A stretch of DNA of 58,673 bases, taken from assembly GCA_021789895.1 (NCBI GenBank), contig JAJYIU010000025.1, positions 1 through 58,673 on the forward strand, in the 5' to 3' direction. Below the pieces are notes generated by a model. It had not been told where the DNA came from. It searched no databases and saw only the letters and a program-made list of their open reading frames with translations. The position numbers and the translations under genes are program-made. This DNA comes from Acidobacteriota bacterium (GTDB lineage Bacteria; Acidobacteriota; Terriglobia; Terriglobales; SCQP01). This document shows, one piece after another, positions 35,044 to 43,157 of this stretch; the first letter of the stretch is position 1; every line of letters begins with the position of its first letter.

Positions 35044-36030
35044 ATGCGGTACGGCAAGAAATACGCTGCGGCCGGGATGGCATTCATGGCCGCGGCAATG
35101 GCGGCGGCGGGGCTGCATCCGGCGGCGGGACCGGCGCGGCGGCGCGGGACGCAAGCGGTGGCGGTGGTGATCCGGAATGTGAATTTTCGCTTCGATCCCG
35201 ATCTCTCGCTCTATGTAGATTACTTGCGCGGCGAATTATTGCCGGCAGAGGCGGGCCAGCCGGCGAGTTTCGATCATCCGCACTCTTTTTTGATTTCGAT
35301 CGCGTCGGCGCGGGTGGCCATGAGCGCCGACAGCCTGGCCCGGCTGATGAATGCCTATGTCTTCGGCCTTCCCGGCTCCGGCTTTACCCATATCAAGGTT
35401 CAATTCAAGCGCAGCAAGCTGCGAGAGCAGGGAACCATTCATAAGGGCATACCCATGCCAGCGGAACTATCCGGGACCATGCGCCCGACACGTTCCGGAA
35501 TGATCCGCTTTCATCCCACCCGCATCAAGGCGCTGCATTTGCCGCTCGGGGGCTTGATGCACCTGGTGGGTATCAATATCGGAGACTTCATCCACCAGAA
35601 AAAGACGCGCGGCTTGCGGCTGGAGCATGGCGACCTGATTCTCGATCCGCAAACGGCGCTGCCGGCGCCGCACGTGCTGGGCCGCGTGACCGGCATCCGC
35701 ATTGGCCGGCGTTTATGGTTGCAATTGAGCGGCGCCGGAAGCGCTTCGAGCGGAACGCCGGCAGCCACACGCCTCGCTACCCGCGGCTATATGCGCTATC
35801 TCGGCGGCGTGCTGCGGTTCGGCTATATGCGCATGCAGCCGGCGGATTTGACGATCATCAACGCCGCGCCGCGCGGGCCATTCGATTTTTTTCTGCGGCA
35901 TTACCAACAGCAACTGGCCGCCGGACACGCCCAGGCGACGCCAACCTACGGATGGGTGGTTTTCATGCCCGGTTTCAGCGCCTTACCTCTGCGGGAACAA
36001 AAGCGGATGCCGCCGGCGCCGAAGCCATAA
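35044..36030 (+). CDS. Exported protein of unknown function downstream of cupredoxin
   Basis: A 328-residue protein beginning with a signal peptide (AAAGMAFMAAAMAAAGL). The middle part (residues 50-210) has segments such as DSLARLMNAYVFGLPGSGFT, FKRSKLREQGTIHKG and LGGLMHLVGINIGDFI, somewhat like lipid-binding LmeA/AsmA-type domains with amphipathic strands; this is tentative. The C-terminal part is beta-rich and ends with a Pro-rich tail. I do not recognise a named family. The start at 35044 puts the signal at the N-terminus; the frame is open upstream but overlaps the cupredoxin gene. The two may be cotranscribed. Confidence 0.75.
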   Translation: MRYGKKYAAAGMAFMAAAMAAAGLHPAAGPARRRGTQAVAVVIRNVNFRFDPDLSLYVDYLRGELLPAEAGQPASFDHPHSFLISIASARVAMSADSLARLMNAYVFGLPGSGFTHIKVQFKRSKLREQGTIHKGIPMPAELSGTMRPTRSGMIRFHPTRIKALHLPLGGLMHLVGINIGDFIHQKKTRGLRLEHGDLILDPQTALPAPHVLGRVTGIRIGRRLWLQLSGAGSASSGTPAATRLATRGYMRYLGGVLRFGYMRMQPADLTIINAAPRGPFDFFLRHYQQQLAAGHAQATPTYGWVVFMPGFSALPLREQKRMPPAPKP

Positions 36031-36062
36031 CCCACCAGGCCGCGGCGCCGGCGCCGGGCGAA

Positions 36063-37682
36063 CTATTGTGGATTCGGCAAGGGCCCCGTGCTGCCGCATT
36101 GCCCGTTGCCGCCGCCGGGAGGAATGGCAAACGGCCCCTGCTGGTTGAAGCAGAGGAAGCTGTATTCCTTTTGCGGGTTGGCGAAACCGAGATAGCTGCT
36201 GCCGAGCAGGGCGAAGCTGTCTTCGGTGTTCAACGACCAGTAGGTCCAGTTCAGGGCGGTGACGGCGACGCCGGAGTTGTTGCTCGCGGTGACGCCATAA
36301 CTGCTGTTAATGAAATTCACCATATCGGTGAACCATTGGCCTTCGCTGCCGGCGCCCGTGGAGACGAGATCGCCGCTATTGTTGCCGGTACCAAACTCGC
36401 CGACCCAGACCGGGGCCGAGGTGTAGGCGGCCGCGCCGGTATTCGCCCAGGGAAAGGCGCTATGGCCCGGCCAGACAGGATTGACGTTGCCGGTGTCAAT
36501 ATAAGCCCAATGCACGTTCCAGAGATCGGCCAAGCTGGAGCTGGAACATCCGCTGGCATAGCAGGTATTGGCATTGAACCAGGGCTGCGCATAGACCGAT
36601 GGGCCATAATCGTGCGCCGAATAGACCACTTGATTGTTCACCGCCGCTCCCAGGCTTGCGGCATTCCCGCCCGCGTTAAAGACAACGGGCGCGCCAGGAT
36701 TGGTGCTGTTGCCATTCACCCCCGCCAACTGGCCGCCGTTCCAGTAGTAATCGTAAGGACCATTGGCCTGCGTTCCGCCCGCCGCCGGGTATTCTGAAAC
36801 GCCTTCCACAAACAGCAACGGATACGACCAGCCATGGCTCGCCGCTTCACCCAGAATCGAATCTCCGGCACGCTCGGCCGCCAGTCGCCAATCGTAGCAG
36901 GAGGAGGTAGAGACGCAAGCCGGAGCAAATGGGTTGGGATTGGGATTGACAGATGGATCAATGCCGTCGCCTTTGCCCCATTGCGCGCCGGTGGCATAAC
37001 TGCACCCGGAATGGCTGCAGACGGTATGCGGTTCATTGATCAGGTCGAAGCCGATGACGATGGGAAAGCCGTCGGAAGCATTGAGATTGGCCGTTTTGGT
37101 GTCGGTCGAGCCCAGAGATTGAGGAATGCCATGCACCCAATCCTCGATGCTTACCCAGTCGCGCAACCAATTCTGCTCGGTAAAGTTGTTCCCCCCGGAG
37201 GTGTCGTACCAAAGCCCGTCGCTGTTGGCGGAGTTGCCGGCGGAGGAGCGGTGATCGTCCAGAATGACGTGCAGGCCGATGGAACCGGCATAGTTGACGA
37301 TCAGGGCCATAATGTCGCGGCTGTGCAGGCCCTTGCATTGAGAACAGGCGCTAAGGTAATTCGCTCCCGGAGTCGGATCGCTTTCCCACATGTAATTGGA
37401 GAAAGGCAAGCGGATGGTGTTGAAGCCGTCCTGCTTGACTTCGTTGAGGATGGTGGTGAAGTTCTGGGCGTACATGCCGTGGGCCACATACGCTTTGGTT
37501 TCAAAGCCGTACCAGTTCACCCCGCTGATGATGTATTGCGCCCCGGCGGGATTCAGAATTCTGATCCCACTGGTGCTCCAGCCCGCGGTTTGCGCCTGGA
37601 CGGGCAAGAGCAGCCCAAAAATGGCAGCGAGCAGCGCCAGAACGCGACTAAGGTGGCCAACGTCGCAACGTAAACCTCGCAT
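36063..37682 (-). CDS. GH5 family secreted glycoside hydrolase (cellulase-like)
   Basis: A 539-residue exported enzyme. The signal peptide (SRVLALLAAIFGLLLPVQA) is followed by the GH5 barrel: GVNWYGFETKAYVAHGMY, GFNTIRLPFSNYMW, IGLHVILDDHR, the acid/base Glu in GFDLINEPHTV, the His pair in YSAHDYGPSVY, and the nucleophile Glu in VWVGEFGTG. Catalytic residues look complete. There is no carbohydrate-binding module; the C-terminus is a short Gly/Pro tail. Endo-beta-1,4-glucanase or mannanase activity is likely. The start at 37682 places the signal peptide properly. Cys pairs (CSQCK, CSHSGCS, CYASGCS) suggest disulfides. Confidence 0.92.
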   Translation of the reverse strand: MRGLRCDVGHLSRVLALLAAIFGLLLPVQAQTAGWSTSGIRILNPAGAQYIISGVNWYGFETKAYVAHGMYAQNFTTILNEVKQDGFNTIRLPFSNYMWESDPTPGANYLSACSQCKGLHSRDIMALIVNYAGSIGLHVILDDHRSSAGNSANSDGLWYDTSGGNNFTEQNWLRDWVSIEDWVHGIPQSLGSTDTKTANLNASDGFPIVIGFDLINEPHTVCSHSGCSYATGAQWGKGDGIDPSVNPNPNPFAPACVSTSSCYDWRLAAERAGDSILGEAASHGWSYPLLFVEGVSEYPAAGGTQANGPYDYYWNGGQLAGVNGNSTNPGAPVVFNAGGNAASLGAAVNNQVVYSAHDYGPSVYAQPWFNANTCYASGCSSSSLADLWNVHWAYIDTGNVNPVWPGHSAFPWANTGAAAYTSAPVWVGEFGTGNNSGDLVSTGAGSEGQWFTDMVNFINSSYGVTASNNSGVAVTALNWTYWSLNTEDSFALLGSSYLGFANPQKEYSFLCFNQQGPFAIPPGGGNGQCGSTGPLPNPQ

Positions 37683-37904
37683 TTTTCCCAGCTTTCTCGG
37701 GGGGATTGGAATTTGACCTGTAAGGTTTGAATAAAACAGGCGCGGGCACTTCGTCAAGTGACTAACGAATAATAAATAAGCCGTGCATTTTCATTCATAT
37801 GCGTAGCATCATTCAACTACTTGATGAAAGAGTAAAATGGCCTTGCCAGCGTAGGGGTAGACGGCGAGGCGGGCGGGGTGCCGGGCGGAAAGGTGAGCGA
37901 AGGA

Positions 37905-37984
<80 letters not shown>

Positions 37985-37994
37985 TGTCTGCAAA

Positions 37995-39161
37995 CTACTG
38001 AATCCTAACGTCTTTAATGGAATCGCCCGAACCTTTGCTAGCTGTCGGAAAATCGTCGGTGACACTTCTGGTGCCACTTTGTACCCCGGCGAAAGCGGCC
38101 AGCCGCTCCACCGCTTCGAGTTGATGCTGGGGCGCGAGATGGGCATAGCGGCAGGTCATGGCCAGGGTGCGATGTCCCATCAATTCTTGCACAGTCCGCA
38201 GGTCTACGCCAGCCATCACCAGCCGCGAAGCGAAAGTATGGCGGAGACAATGCCAGGTATATTCGCCCAGGCCGGCCAGCGCCGCCGCCCGCTCGAACCA
38301 ATGCCGGGCTTTCTGCGCCGCCTGATCTTTCGTCCGTATCGTATGGCGGATGACCGGGCCGGTGCCATCCGACTGCGGCCTCAGGGCCATCAGTGCGGCC
38401 ATTGTGGCCTGATTCAAAGGGATGTAGCGCGGATGCCGGTTTTTCGTCTTGTAGATGGCGATCTGCCGCCGTTCAAAATCAACCTGTTCCCAGGTAAGCC
38501 GGTACTGCTCGCTGGCGCGCATGCCGGTATTCAGCGCCAGGTCAAATTCCGGCTCATGCGTCGGCCACTGTTCGCGGATGACTGCCCGCAGCCGCGCTTC
38601 CTGCTCGGGCGTGAACCACAGCAGGCGTCCGTTATCTTCGCGGCGCTGCCGCACCAGCCGGGCAGGGTTGACGGAAACAAGGCCATTGGAGACGCCCAGG
38701 CGATAGGCCAGGCTAAGGAATGCCTTGCCGCGATTCACGGTTCCAGGCTGCCATTCCCGCTCCGCCGCCAGCTTGGACAGTCCATGCTCGATCTGCTGCG
38801 GAGTCAGGCTGGCGGCATCGGCCGTGCCGAAGGCTGCCAGCAGCGCCGGATAGCGGGAATCAGTAGCCCAGGTGCCCGTTTTAGCAGAAATTCGCTTGGT
38901 GCTGTAATGCACGCGGATGTGCGCCGCCGCCAAGTCCAGCAATTCACGGACAGGCACGGGTTTGTGGCGCAGCGTTTCCGGCAGTTTCGCCCGCTGCCGC
39001 CGCTCCATGCGCCGCTTATCGAGCAGCGCCAGCGCCATGCCGCGTGTGCCGGCTTTCTCGCGATGCCGGCGGCCGGCCAAATCCCTATAGCTGATCCACC
39101 AAATATCGCTGCCTTTCGGCCTCTCGAAGATACCGCGAACTTTGGAAACCTGGCGCCTCAT
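37995..39161 (-). CDS. int: Tyrosine recombinase (phage-type integrase)
   Basis: A 388-residue site-specific recombinase that would integrate and excise the surrounding element at tRNA-Phe. The N-terminal arm-binding domain (to about residue 70) contains WWISYRDLAGRRHREKAG. A core-binding SAM-like domain covers about residues 75-175. The catalytic domain has Arg in LNTGMRASEQYRLTWEQVD, Lys in YKTKNRHPRYIPL, the HxxR box HCLRHTFASRL, and His and Tyr in GHRTLAMTCRYAHL, so all active-site residues are present. The stop is 14 bases from tRNA-Phe. The start overlaps the stop of the small upstream gene (ATGA). The 3' end of the gene carries short repeats shared with the other end of the element. 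Confidence 0.96.
   Translation of the reverse strand: MRRQVSKVRGIFERPKGSDIWWISYRDLAGRRHREKAGTRGMALALLDKRRMERRQRAKLPETLRHKPVPVRELLDLAAAHIRVHYSTKRISAKTGTWATDSRYPALLAAFGTADAASLTPQQIEHGLSKLAAEREWQPGTVNRGKAFLSLAYRLGVSNGLVSVNPARLVRQRREDNGRLLWFTPEQEARLRAVIREQWPTHEPEFDLALNTGMRASEQYRLTWEQVDFERRQIAIYKTKNRHPRYIPLNQATMAALMALRPQSDGTGPVIRHTIRTKDQAAQKARHWFERAAALAGLGEYTWHCLRHTFASRLVMAGVDLRTVQELMGHRTLAMTCRYAHLAPQHQLEAVERLAAFAGVQSGTRSVTDDFPTASKGSGDSIKDVRIQ
38040..38085. repeat. Candidate left arm-type repeats
   Basis: Inside the 3' end of the integrase gene lie the 12-base tandem GGTGACACTTCT/GGTGCCACTTTG (within 38056-38085) and AGCTGTCGGAA (38040-38050). The 30 bases from 38056 to 38085 are identical to 43158-43187, and AGCTGTCG recurs at 43213. 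Tandem short motifs inside both ends of the element are what arm-type recombinase or excisionase sites look like. Binding is inference. Confidence 0.55.
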
Positions 39162-39337
39162 TGCCTACCGCCTTTCATGACCGGCCTAGCCATCTTCGCC
39201 TTACGCGGCCGGCCGCCTTTTTTGCCGTTTTCGCGGGCAATTTCCCGAATACGTTCCAGCCCGTACCTTTCCAGCCGCACGCGGTATCCCTTGCGGGCCA
39301 TCGTGGCAGCGGCTTCGCTGATGGTCTTTTTGTCCAT
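39158..39337 (-). CDS. Small basic protein upstream of the integrase
   Basis: A 59-residue protein starting MDKKTISEAAATMARKGYRV, with a probable helix (LERYGLERIREIARENGKK) and a very basic tail KKGGRPRKAK that resembles an AT-hook. DNA binding is plausible, perhaps as a recombination or transcription accessory factor, but no family is recognised. Its stop overlaps the integrase start, so the two are coupled. The ATG at 39337 is preferred over upstream in-frame starts because it gives the compact protein; the region upstream also holds the divergent start of the gene at 39386. Confidence 0.6.
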   Translation of the reverse strand: MDKKTISEAAATMARKGYRVRLERYGLERIREIARENGKKGGRPRKAKMARPVMKGGRQ

Positions 39338-39385
39338 GATCTTATTCCTATACGTTTTGGTTTGCAATGTCAAGGGGAAAATGCG

Positions 39386-39634
39386 ATGGAGATATTGATC
39401 GAGTCAAATGACTGGCGAGTAACGCTGACCACGCTCTCGCCCATGGCGGGCGCTGGCGTGCCGGCGCTGCGGGTTGCGGACGCCGCCGGCGTTCGCGACT
39501 ACCGGGCCAACGACCGCCTTGCCGGCACGGGCATCCTGGCGGCCGAGTTGGTGCGCGCCTGGATGCTCTGCCCCGGCCGCACGCCCTGGGAGCGGGCGCA
39601 GGCCCAGCGGTTCCTGGGCGATGCCGCCGCGTGA
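39386..39634 (+). CDS. Small hypothetical protein of the element
   Basis: An 82-residue protein starting MEILIESNDWRVTLTTLSPM, with aggggaaa a few bases before the ATG. The segment ILAAELVRAWMLCPGRTPWE is helical. I do not recognise a family. It is divergent from the integrase operon with about 50 bases between starts, so that short gap probably holds both promoters and could be the element's control region. GC content is like the chromosome. Confidence 0.55.
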   Translation: MEILIESNDWRVTLTTLSPMAGAGVPALRVADAAGVRDYRANDRLAGTGILAAELVRAWMLCPGRTPWERAQAQRFLGDAAA

Positions 39635-39728
39635 TCCCCGCGCGTTTTTGAACGCACCCCCCTATACCCCCGATTGCACCCGGCGGTCGCAGGTGCAAAT
39701 TACTCTCAGATTAGGCCGGCCTGATTTG

Positions 39729-39737
39729 TGCTATAAT
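39729..39737 (+). promoter_or_regulatory. Extended -10 promoter of the cargo gene
   Basis: TGCTATAAT is a perfect extended -10 element (TG-n-TATAAT), 23 bases before the ATG at 39761. No good -35 is visible at 16-18 bases, which extended -10 promoters can lack. The leader would be about 17 bases long. Confidence 0.7.
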
Positions 39738-39760
39738 CACTCTCCGATAATGGGCAAATA

Positions 39761-40510
39761 ATGAAAAAGCACGCGTCCAAACATGACCAATTTGTTGAAC
39801 GATTAATATCCCGATATGGCGCAGGGGATTCTTGTCTTGTACCGGTTCTTCCGGAGGATTGGCAGAGATGCAAAGATAATCTAAACGAATCCGGCTTCTT
39901 GGGAGCTATCATAACATTGAATGGCTTTTGGTGGCTGCTGCTTCTTTTTTATTCGGCCAAATGGCATTTTTGGCATCCTGTTATTATTCCTACTATTGCG
40001 GAGATTTTATTGTCCATTTTTATCTATAAGAAATTTATCAAATGGAGACGTGATAAAAGCAGGTATCCAGAGTGGGCTTTAAAAAGATTCAAGGCGGAAA
40101 GGCAAGAGGAAAGTAGAAAAGTATTGAAGGGAGTTGGATTTGGTTGCCTGGGAATTATCTTTATAAGTCTGGCTGTCTCTATTGTGAATAAATTTGAATC
40201 TTCAGATATCTGGCTAGTTCATAAGAAAAACAGAACCGCTATAATACGCAATGTATCCATTCAAACCGAACACGACCCAATGATATACATGAATGATGGA
40301 ACGGTTTGGAAAGCCGAAGAATCACCGGAAAATTTAGACATGACTTCCGGAGATGAAATTCGCTATGTCTATATCTATATTCCCCCTATTCCTCCTGGCT
40401 TTAAAATAATCAACCCTAGTTGCGAATTGAAAGATGTTACTACAGGTTATTCAGTCGTGGGAAAACGTGTTTCTGCGCCTTTTAGACATTCAAGCTGCCC
40501 AGCTAAATAA
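39761..40510 (+). CDS. AT-rich three-TM membrane protein, candidate cargo of the element
   Basis: A 249-residue protein unlike its neighbours in composition (AT-rich by eye, against GC-rich DNA on both sides), which points to separate acquisition. Residues 1-45 are soluble and charged. Two helices at about 46-65 (ITLNGFWWLLLLFYSAKW) and 73-90 form a hairpin, then a basic loop with Lys/Arg/Glu (about 91-120) precedes a third helix at 122-142 (GVGFGCLGIIFISLAVSIV). The last 100 residues look like a small beta-rich domain (WLVHKKNRTAIIRNVSI, then MIYMNDGTVWKAEE). No family is recognised. It has its own strong promoter and no operon partner. Phage resistance or superinfection exclusion is one guess by position; I cannot show it. 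Confidence 0.75.
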   Translation: MKKHASKHDQFVERLISRYGAGDSCLVPVLPEDWQRCKDNLNESGFLGAIITLNGFWWLLLLFYSAKWHFWHPVIIPTIAEILLSIFIYKKFIKWRRDKSRYPEWALKRFKAERQEESRKVLKGVGFGCLGIIFISLAVSIVNKFESSDIWLVHKKNRTAIIRNVSIQTEHDPMIYMNDGTVWKAEESPENLDMTSGDEIRYVYIYIPPIPPGFKIINPSCELKDVTTGYSVVGKRVSAPFRHSSCPAK

Positions 40511-40596
40511 ACCCCCAGGAAAAACCAAAAAACCGCTTGACATCGCGACCAGTTTGAAGAAAGGTGCCGTCTAGTTCTAACAGAAAGGCACTCCAG

Positions 40597-40806
40597 ATGA
40601 CTGATTGCCCGATGCTATACACAATACGTGAAACCGCCCGACTGCTTTCGCTTTCTGCCCGCTCCGTCGAGCGCCTTATCTGCGCTGGCCGGCTGCCGTC
40701 AAGACGCATCGGCCGCCGCAGGCTCGTTCCCGCCGCCGCCGTGAGACAGCTCGCCGGACACGACTTAGCACGCATTGCGGCGGATGCACAGGATATAAGG
40801 CCGTGA
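40597..40806 (+). CDS. Excisionase-like helix-turn-helix protein
   Basis: A 69-residue MerR/excisionase-type winged HTH protein (LYTIRETARLLSLSARSVER, then AGRLPSRRIGRRRLVP). Such proteins bend att DNA or act as regulators of small mobile elements. Its stop overlaps the GTG start of the CHC2 gene, so it leads a coupled run xis-CHC2-ATPase. The ATG at 40597 is preceded by agaaaggcactccag, a moderate ribosome site. Whether it is the true directionality factor for the integrase at the left end is inference. Confidence 0.85.
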   Translation: MTDCPMLYTIRETARLLSLSARSVERLICAGRLPSRRIGRRRLVPAAAVRQLAGHDLARIAADAQDIRP

Positions 40807-41129
40807 CCCCTGCCGACATCGCCCAGCGCCTGCACGCGCGCCGCGTGGGCGATGGCAGATGGGTTGCTCGCTGCCCGGCGCATCCCGACAGCACGCCGAG
40901 CCTTTCTCTTCGTGCCGGCCGCGACGGGCGCACCCTGATCTACTGCCACGCAGGATGCCCGGCCGACGCCGTGCTGGCGGCTGGCGGGTTGGCGTGGATA
41001 GATGTCATGGGCGCTGCCGCGCAACATGGCCGCCGGCAGCGCCAGCGCTCAAACCAGCCGCGAGAGCCGCAAACGGCCGAAGAGGTGCTGGCTGCTTGGG
41101 CACGGGAGCACGTCGGGGGTGTCCAGTGA
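40803..41129 (+). CDS. CHC2 zinc-finger (primase-type) protein
   Basis: A 108-residue protein with a DnaG-like zinc-binding ribbon: MTPADIAQRLHARRVGDGRW, then ARCPAHPDSTPSLSLRAG and LIYCHAGCPADAVLAAGGL, giving a Cys-x2-His...Cys-x2-His/Cys pattern. In DnaG this module reads template DNA for priming. The catalytic TOPRIM part is missing, so it is either a stand-alone zinc module or half of a split primase working with the adjacent ATPase. Its stop overlaps the GTG start of that ATPase, which supports joint function. The C-terminal tail (RQRQRSNQPREPQTAEEV) is basic and polar. Confidence 0.82.
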   Translation: MTPADIAQRLHARRVGDGRWVARCPAHPDSTPSLSLRAGRDGRTLIYCHAGCPADAVLAAGGLAWIDVMGAAAQHGRRQRQRSNQPREPQTAEEVLAAWAREHVGGVQ

Positions 41130-42118
41130 GCGCATCTGGACTGCCTCTCGATTTCGGCGGCATTGAGTGCGGCGACGCCGCCGCCGCGCAGGCATGGGCA
41201 GCACAGCTTAGCCGGGCCGATGAGGTTACCCGCAAATTAAAACCGATTGATGTTCACGATTTTCTGGCGCTGAATATCCCGCCGCGCGAAATGGTATTAG
41301 CCCCGTGGCTGCCAACTCAGGGGCTGGCTATGATTCACGCCGCGCGCGGGACTGGGAAAACCAACTTGGCGCTGGCAATCGCCTATGCGGTCGCGTCCGG
41401 CAGTGAATTGATGGGCTGGCGACCACTGAAGGCGCGCAAGGTGCTGTATTTGGACGGCGAGATGTTGGCCGCGCCAATGCAAGAGCGACTGGCCGGCATC
41501 GTGAAGACAGCGACCGCTACCCCGGAACCGAGAATGCTTCAAATCATCACGCCCGATTTTCAGCCGGGCGGCATGCCGGACATAGCTACCATCGGCGGCC
41601 AAGTGTCGCTGAATGAGGCAATACCTGAGGGAACCGAATTAATCATCGTGGACAGTTTATCTTCATTGGCTCGCGGCGAAGGCCGGGAAAACGATGCGGA
41701 AAGTTGGCTACCAATTGCTCAATGGACACTGGGCCAACGCGTTCTTGGACGTTCAATTTTATTCCTGCACCACTCCGGCAAAAACGGCGCGCAGCGCGGA
41801 ACTTCCAAGCGCGAAGACCTGCTCGATAGCGTGCTGGCTCTGCGCAAGCCGGCCGACGGGCAGCACACGCCGCACGCGCGCTTTGAAATTCACGTCGAGA
41901 AAAGCCGGAGCCTATCGGCGCTTGGCCCGATGCTGGTCGAGATGATGCCGCAACCAGATGGCGGTTCGACGTGGGCTTGGAAACCGCTCGATGAAACCAA
42001 CGTCGAACGAATCAGAAAAATGTCTGAGGACGGGATGAGCAAGCGGGAGATTGCCGAAGAGCTAAAAATCGCCCGCAGCACCGTATATCGCATCCTGGCG
42101 CGGGCGGGAAAACAATGA
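41126..42118 (+). CDS. RepA-like AAA ATPase (AAA_25 type)
   Basis: A 330-residue RecA-fold ATPase. The P-loop lies in MIHAARGTGKTNLALAIAYA, Walker B in GTELIIVDSLSSLARGEG, and the sensor-like segment in GRSILFLHHSGKNGAQRG. The last 40 residues form a resolvase-like HTH (DGMSKREIAEELKIARSTVY). The family contains plasmid RepA/phage helicase-like replication proteins. The GTG at 41126 overlaps the stop of the CHC2 gene, and gggggt lies just before it; the same frame is open further upstream but there it overlaps the CHC2 gene. With the zinc-finger gene it makes a minimal replication module. Confidence 0.85.
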   Translation: MSASGLPLDFGGIECGDAAAAQAWAAQLSRADEVTRKLKPIDVHDFLALNIPPREMVLAPWLPTQGLAMIHAARGTGKTNLALAIAYAVASGSELMGWRPLKARKVLYLDGEMLAAPMQERLAGIVKTATATPEPRMLQIITPDFQPGGMPDIATIGGQVSLNEAIPEGTELIIVDSLSSLARGEGRENDAESWLPIAQWTLGQRVLGRSILFLHHSGKNGAQRGTSKREDLLDSVLALRKPADGQHTPHARFEIHVEKSRSLSALGPMLVEMMPQPDGGSTWAWKPLDETNVERIRKMSEDGMSKREIAEELKIARSTVYRILARAGKQ

Positions 42119-42195
42119 TTTTCGCACTGTCTCGCCCCCTATATGTGCAACACGCGACAGATTGGCAGTTTTGAGTGACAGCCGGGAGCAACACT

Positions 42196-42591
42196 ATGCA
42201 ACACGCTGGGCTTAAATCGTTAGCCGACAAAGTCTTAGAACGCAACAGCGCCGCGCAACAAATCTGCAACACAGCGGGGAAAAAGTGTTGCATCGGACCT
42301 GTGCTGCAACAGGCTCATGCAACAGCTATAGGACGTGTCGCGACAGCGCAACAGCCGCCTGCCGTCCGTGATCGCGCGGCCGAGCTAACCGACGATTGCG
42401 AGCGCCGCTTCGGGCAGCCGCACGCCCGGCTGTTCCCTTTTCTCGGCCGCCGCGTCCAGACGCCCGCCGGCCAAGGAAGGCTGATACAGATTTTTACTGA
42501 GCGCGTAGCTGTGGACTGTGGCGATGTCGGGCCTGACGGGACGGGGAAGGTGCGGTTCTTTCAGCCGTCCGAGATCGAGGCGCTGCAATGA
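42196..42591 (+). CDS. Hypothetical protein of the element
   Basis: A 131-residue protein. The N-terminal half is Ala/Gln/Cys-rich (AAQQICNTAGKKCCIGPVLQ). The C-terminal half, with RRFGQPHARLFPFLGRRVQT, GRLIQIFTERVAVDC and KVRFFQPSEIEALQ, looks like a small beta domain resembling short phage or plasmid proteins that follow replication genes, but I cannot name it. gggag lies before the ATG at 42196; a GTG at 42175 is an alternative. Its stop overlaps the ATG of the next, eroded gene. Confidence 0.55.
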   Translation: MQHAGLKSLADKVLERNSAAQQICNTAGKKCCIGPVLQQAHATAIGRVATAQQPPAVRDRAAELTDDCERRFGQPHARLFPFLGRRVQTPAGQGRLIQIFTERVAVDCGDVGPDGTGKVRFFQPSEIEALQ

Positions 42592-42722
42592 TCCCACCGG
42601 CGCGCGTCGCTGGCGGAAGCCGAAAAGGCATTCTTACACGCGGTAGTTGGCGGAACGAAAGACAAAGCATGAACGCCAAGCGCAAGGGCATGCGCAACGA
42701 GCATCGCAGCATCCGGTCATAG
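42588..42722 (+). pseudogene. Remnant of a small phage-type nuclease gene
   Basis: A 44-codon frame coupled to the preceding stop (ATGA). Its last 17 codons read MNAKRKGMRNEHRSIRS, which closely resembles the N-terminus of short phage/plasmid Holliday-junction-resolvase-like PD-(D/E)XK proteins, followed directly by TAG. The bases after the stop still read weakly like the next family residues (PGAGVCRK in the same frame), so a truncated remnant is the likely explanation. The catalytic part is gone. Recognition rests on the short N-terminal pattern only. Confidence 0.4.
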
Positions 42723-42748
42723 CCTGGAGCCGGTGTCTGTAGAAAGCC

Positions 42749-42988
42749 ATGAAACGCCGCTCGCCCAAGCTTGAAGGCGCCTGCAATTTCCTGCGCCGCT
42801 CGCTAGCCAATCCGATGTCCGCAAATATGATCTTTTGGAGCGGCGGCGAATGCGGCCACAGCCAGCGCACCCTGATTCGCGCCGCCCGCAGCCTGGGCGT
42901 CCGCTCCCGCCGGCGCGGCGGCCGGCAGTTCAACGCGCACTGGGAATGGCAGCTCCCGCCTGAAGCAAGCCGGAACGGCACCGAGTGA
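42749..42988 (+). CDS. Small winged-helix-like protein of the element
   Basis: A 79-residue basic protein. The pattern CGHSQRTLIRAARSLGVRSR followed by FNAHWEWQLPPE resembles the HTH found at the C-terminus of RepA/VirE-type replication proteins (a helix, then a wing ending W-x-L-P). It may be a detached module of that kind or a stand-alone DNA-binding protein. The start at 42749 has aaagcc before it, a weak ribosome site. The chain ends at 42988; the bases to 43157 contain nothing I recognise. Confidence 0.5.
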   Translation: MKRRSPKLEGACNFLRRSLANPMSANMIFWSGGECGHSQRTLIRAARSLGVRSRRRGGRQFNAHWEWQLPPEASRNGTE

Positions 42989-43157
42989 GCCGCCATCCTG
43001 CACACTCTCCACGCGCCCGCCCGCGCGCGAGAAAAACGCCCCGTAATGCCGCCTGGCTGCCCCGTGGTGAGGCGATCAAGCCGCCGGACGGCCGGAAGCA
43101 CCCCGGAATCGAAATAGGGCCGTTCTTTGCGATACAGAGTACTTTGCCATACTGAAT

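Noticed and set aside
40537-40542. TTGACA as a promoter for the excisionase-like operon
   Set aside because: No -10-like sequence occurs at the expected spacing before 40597.
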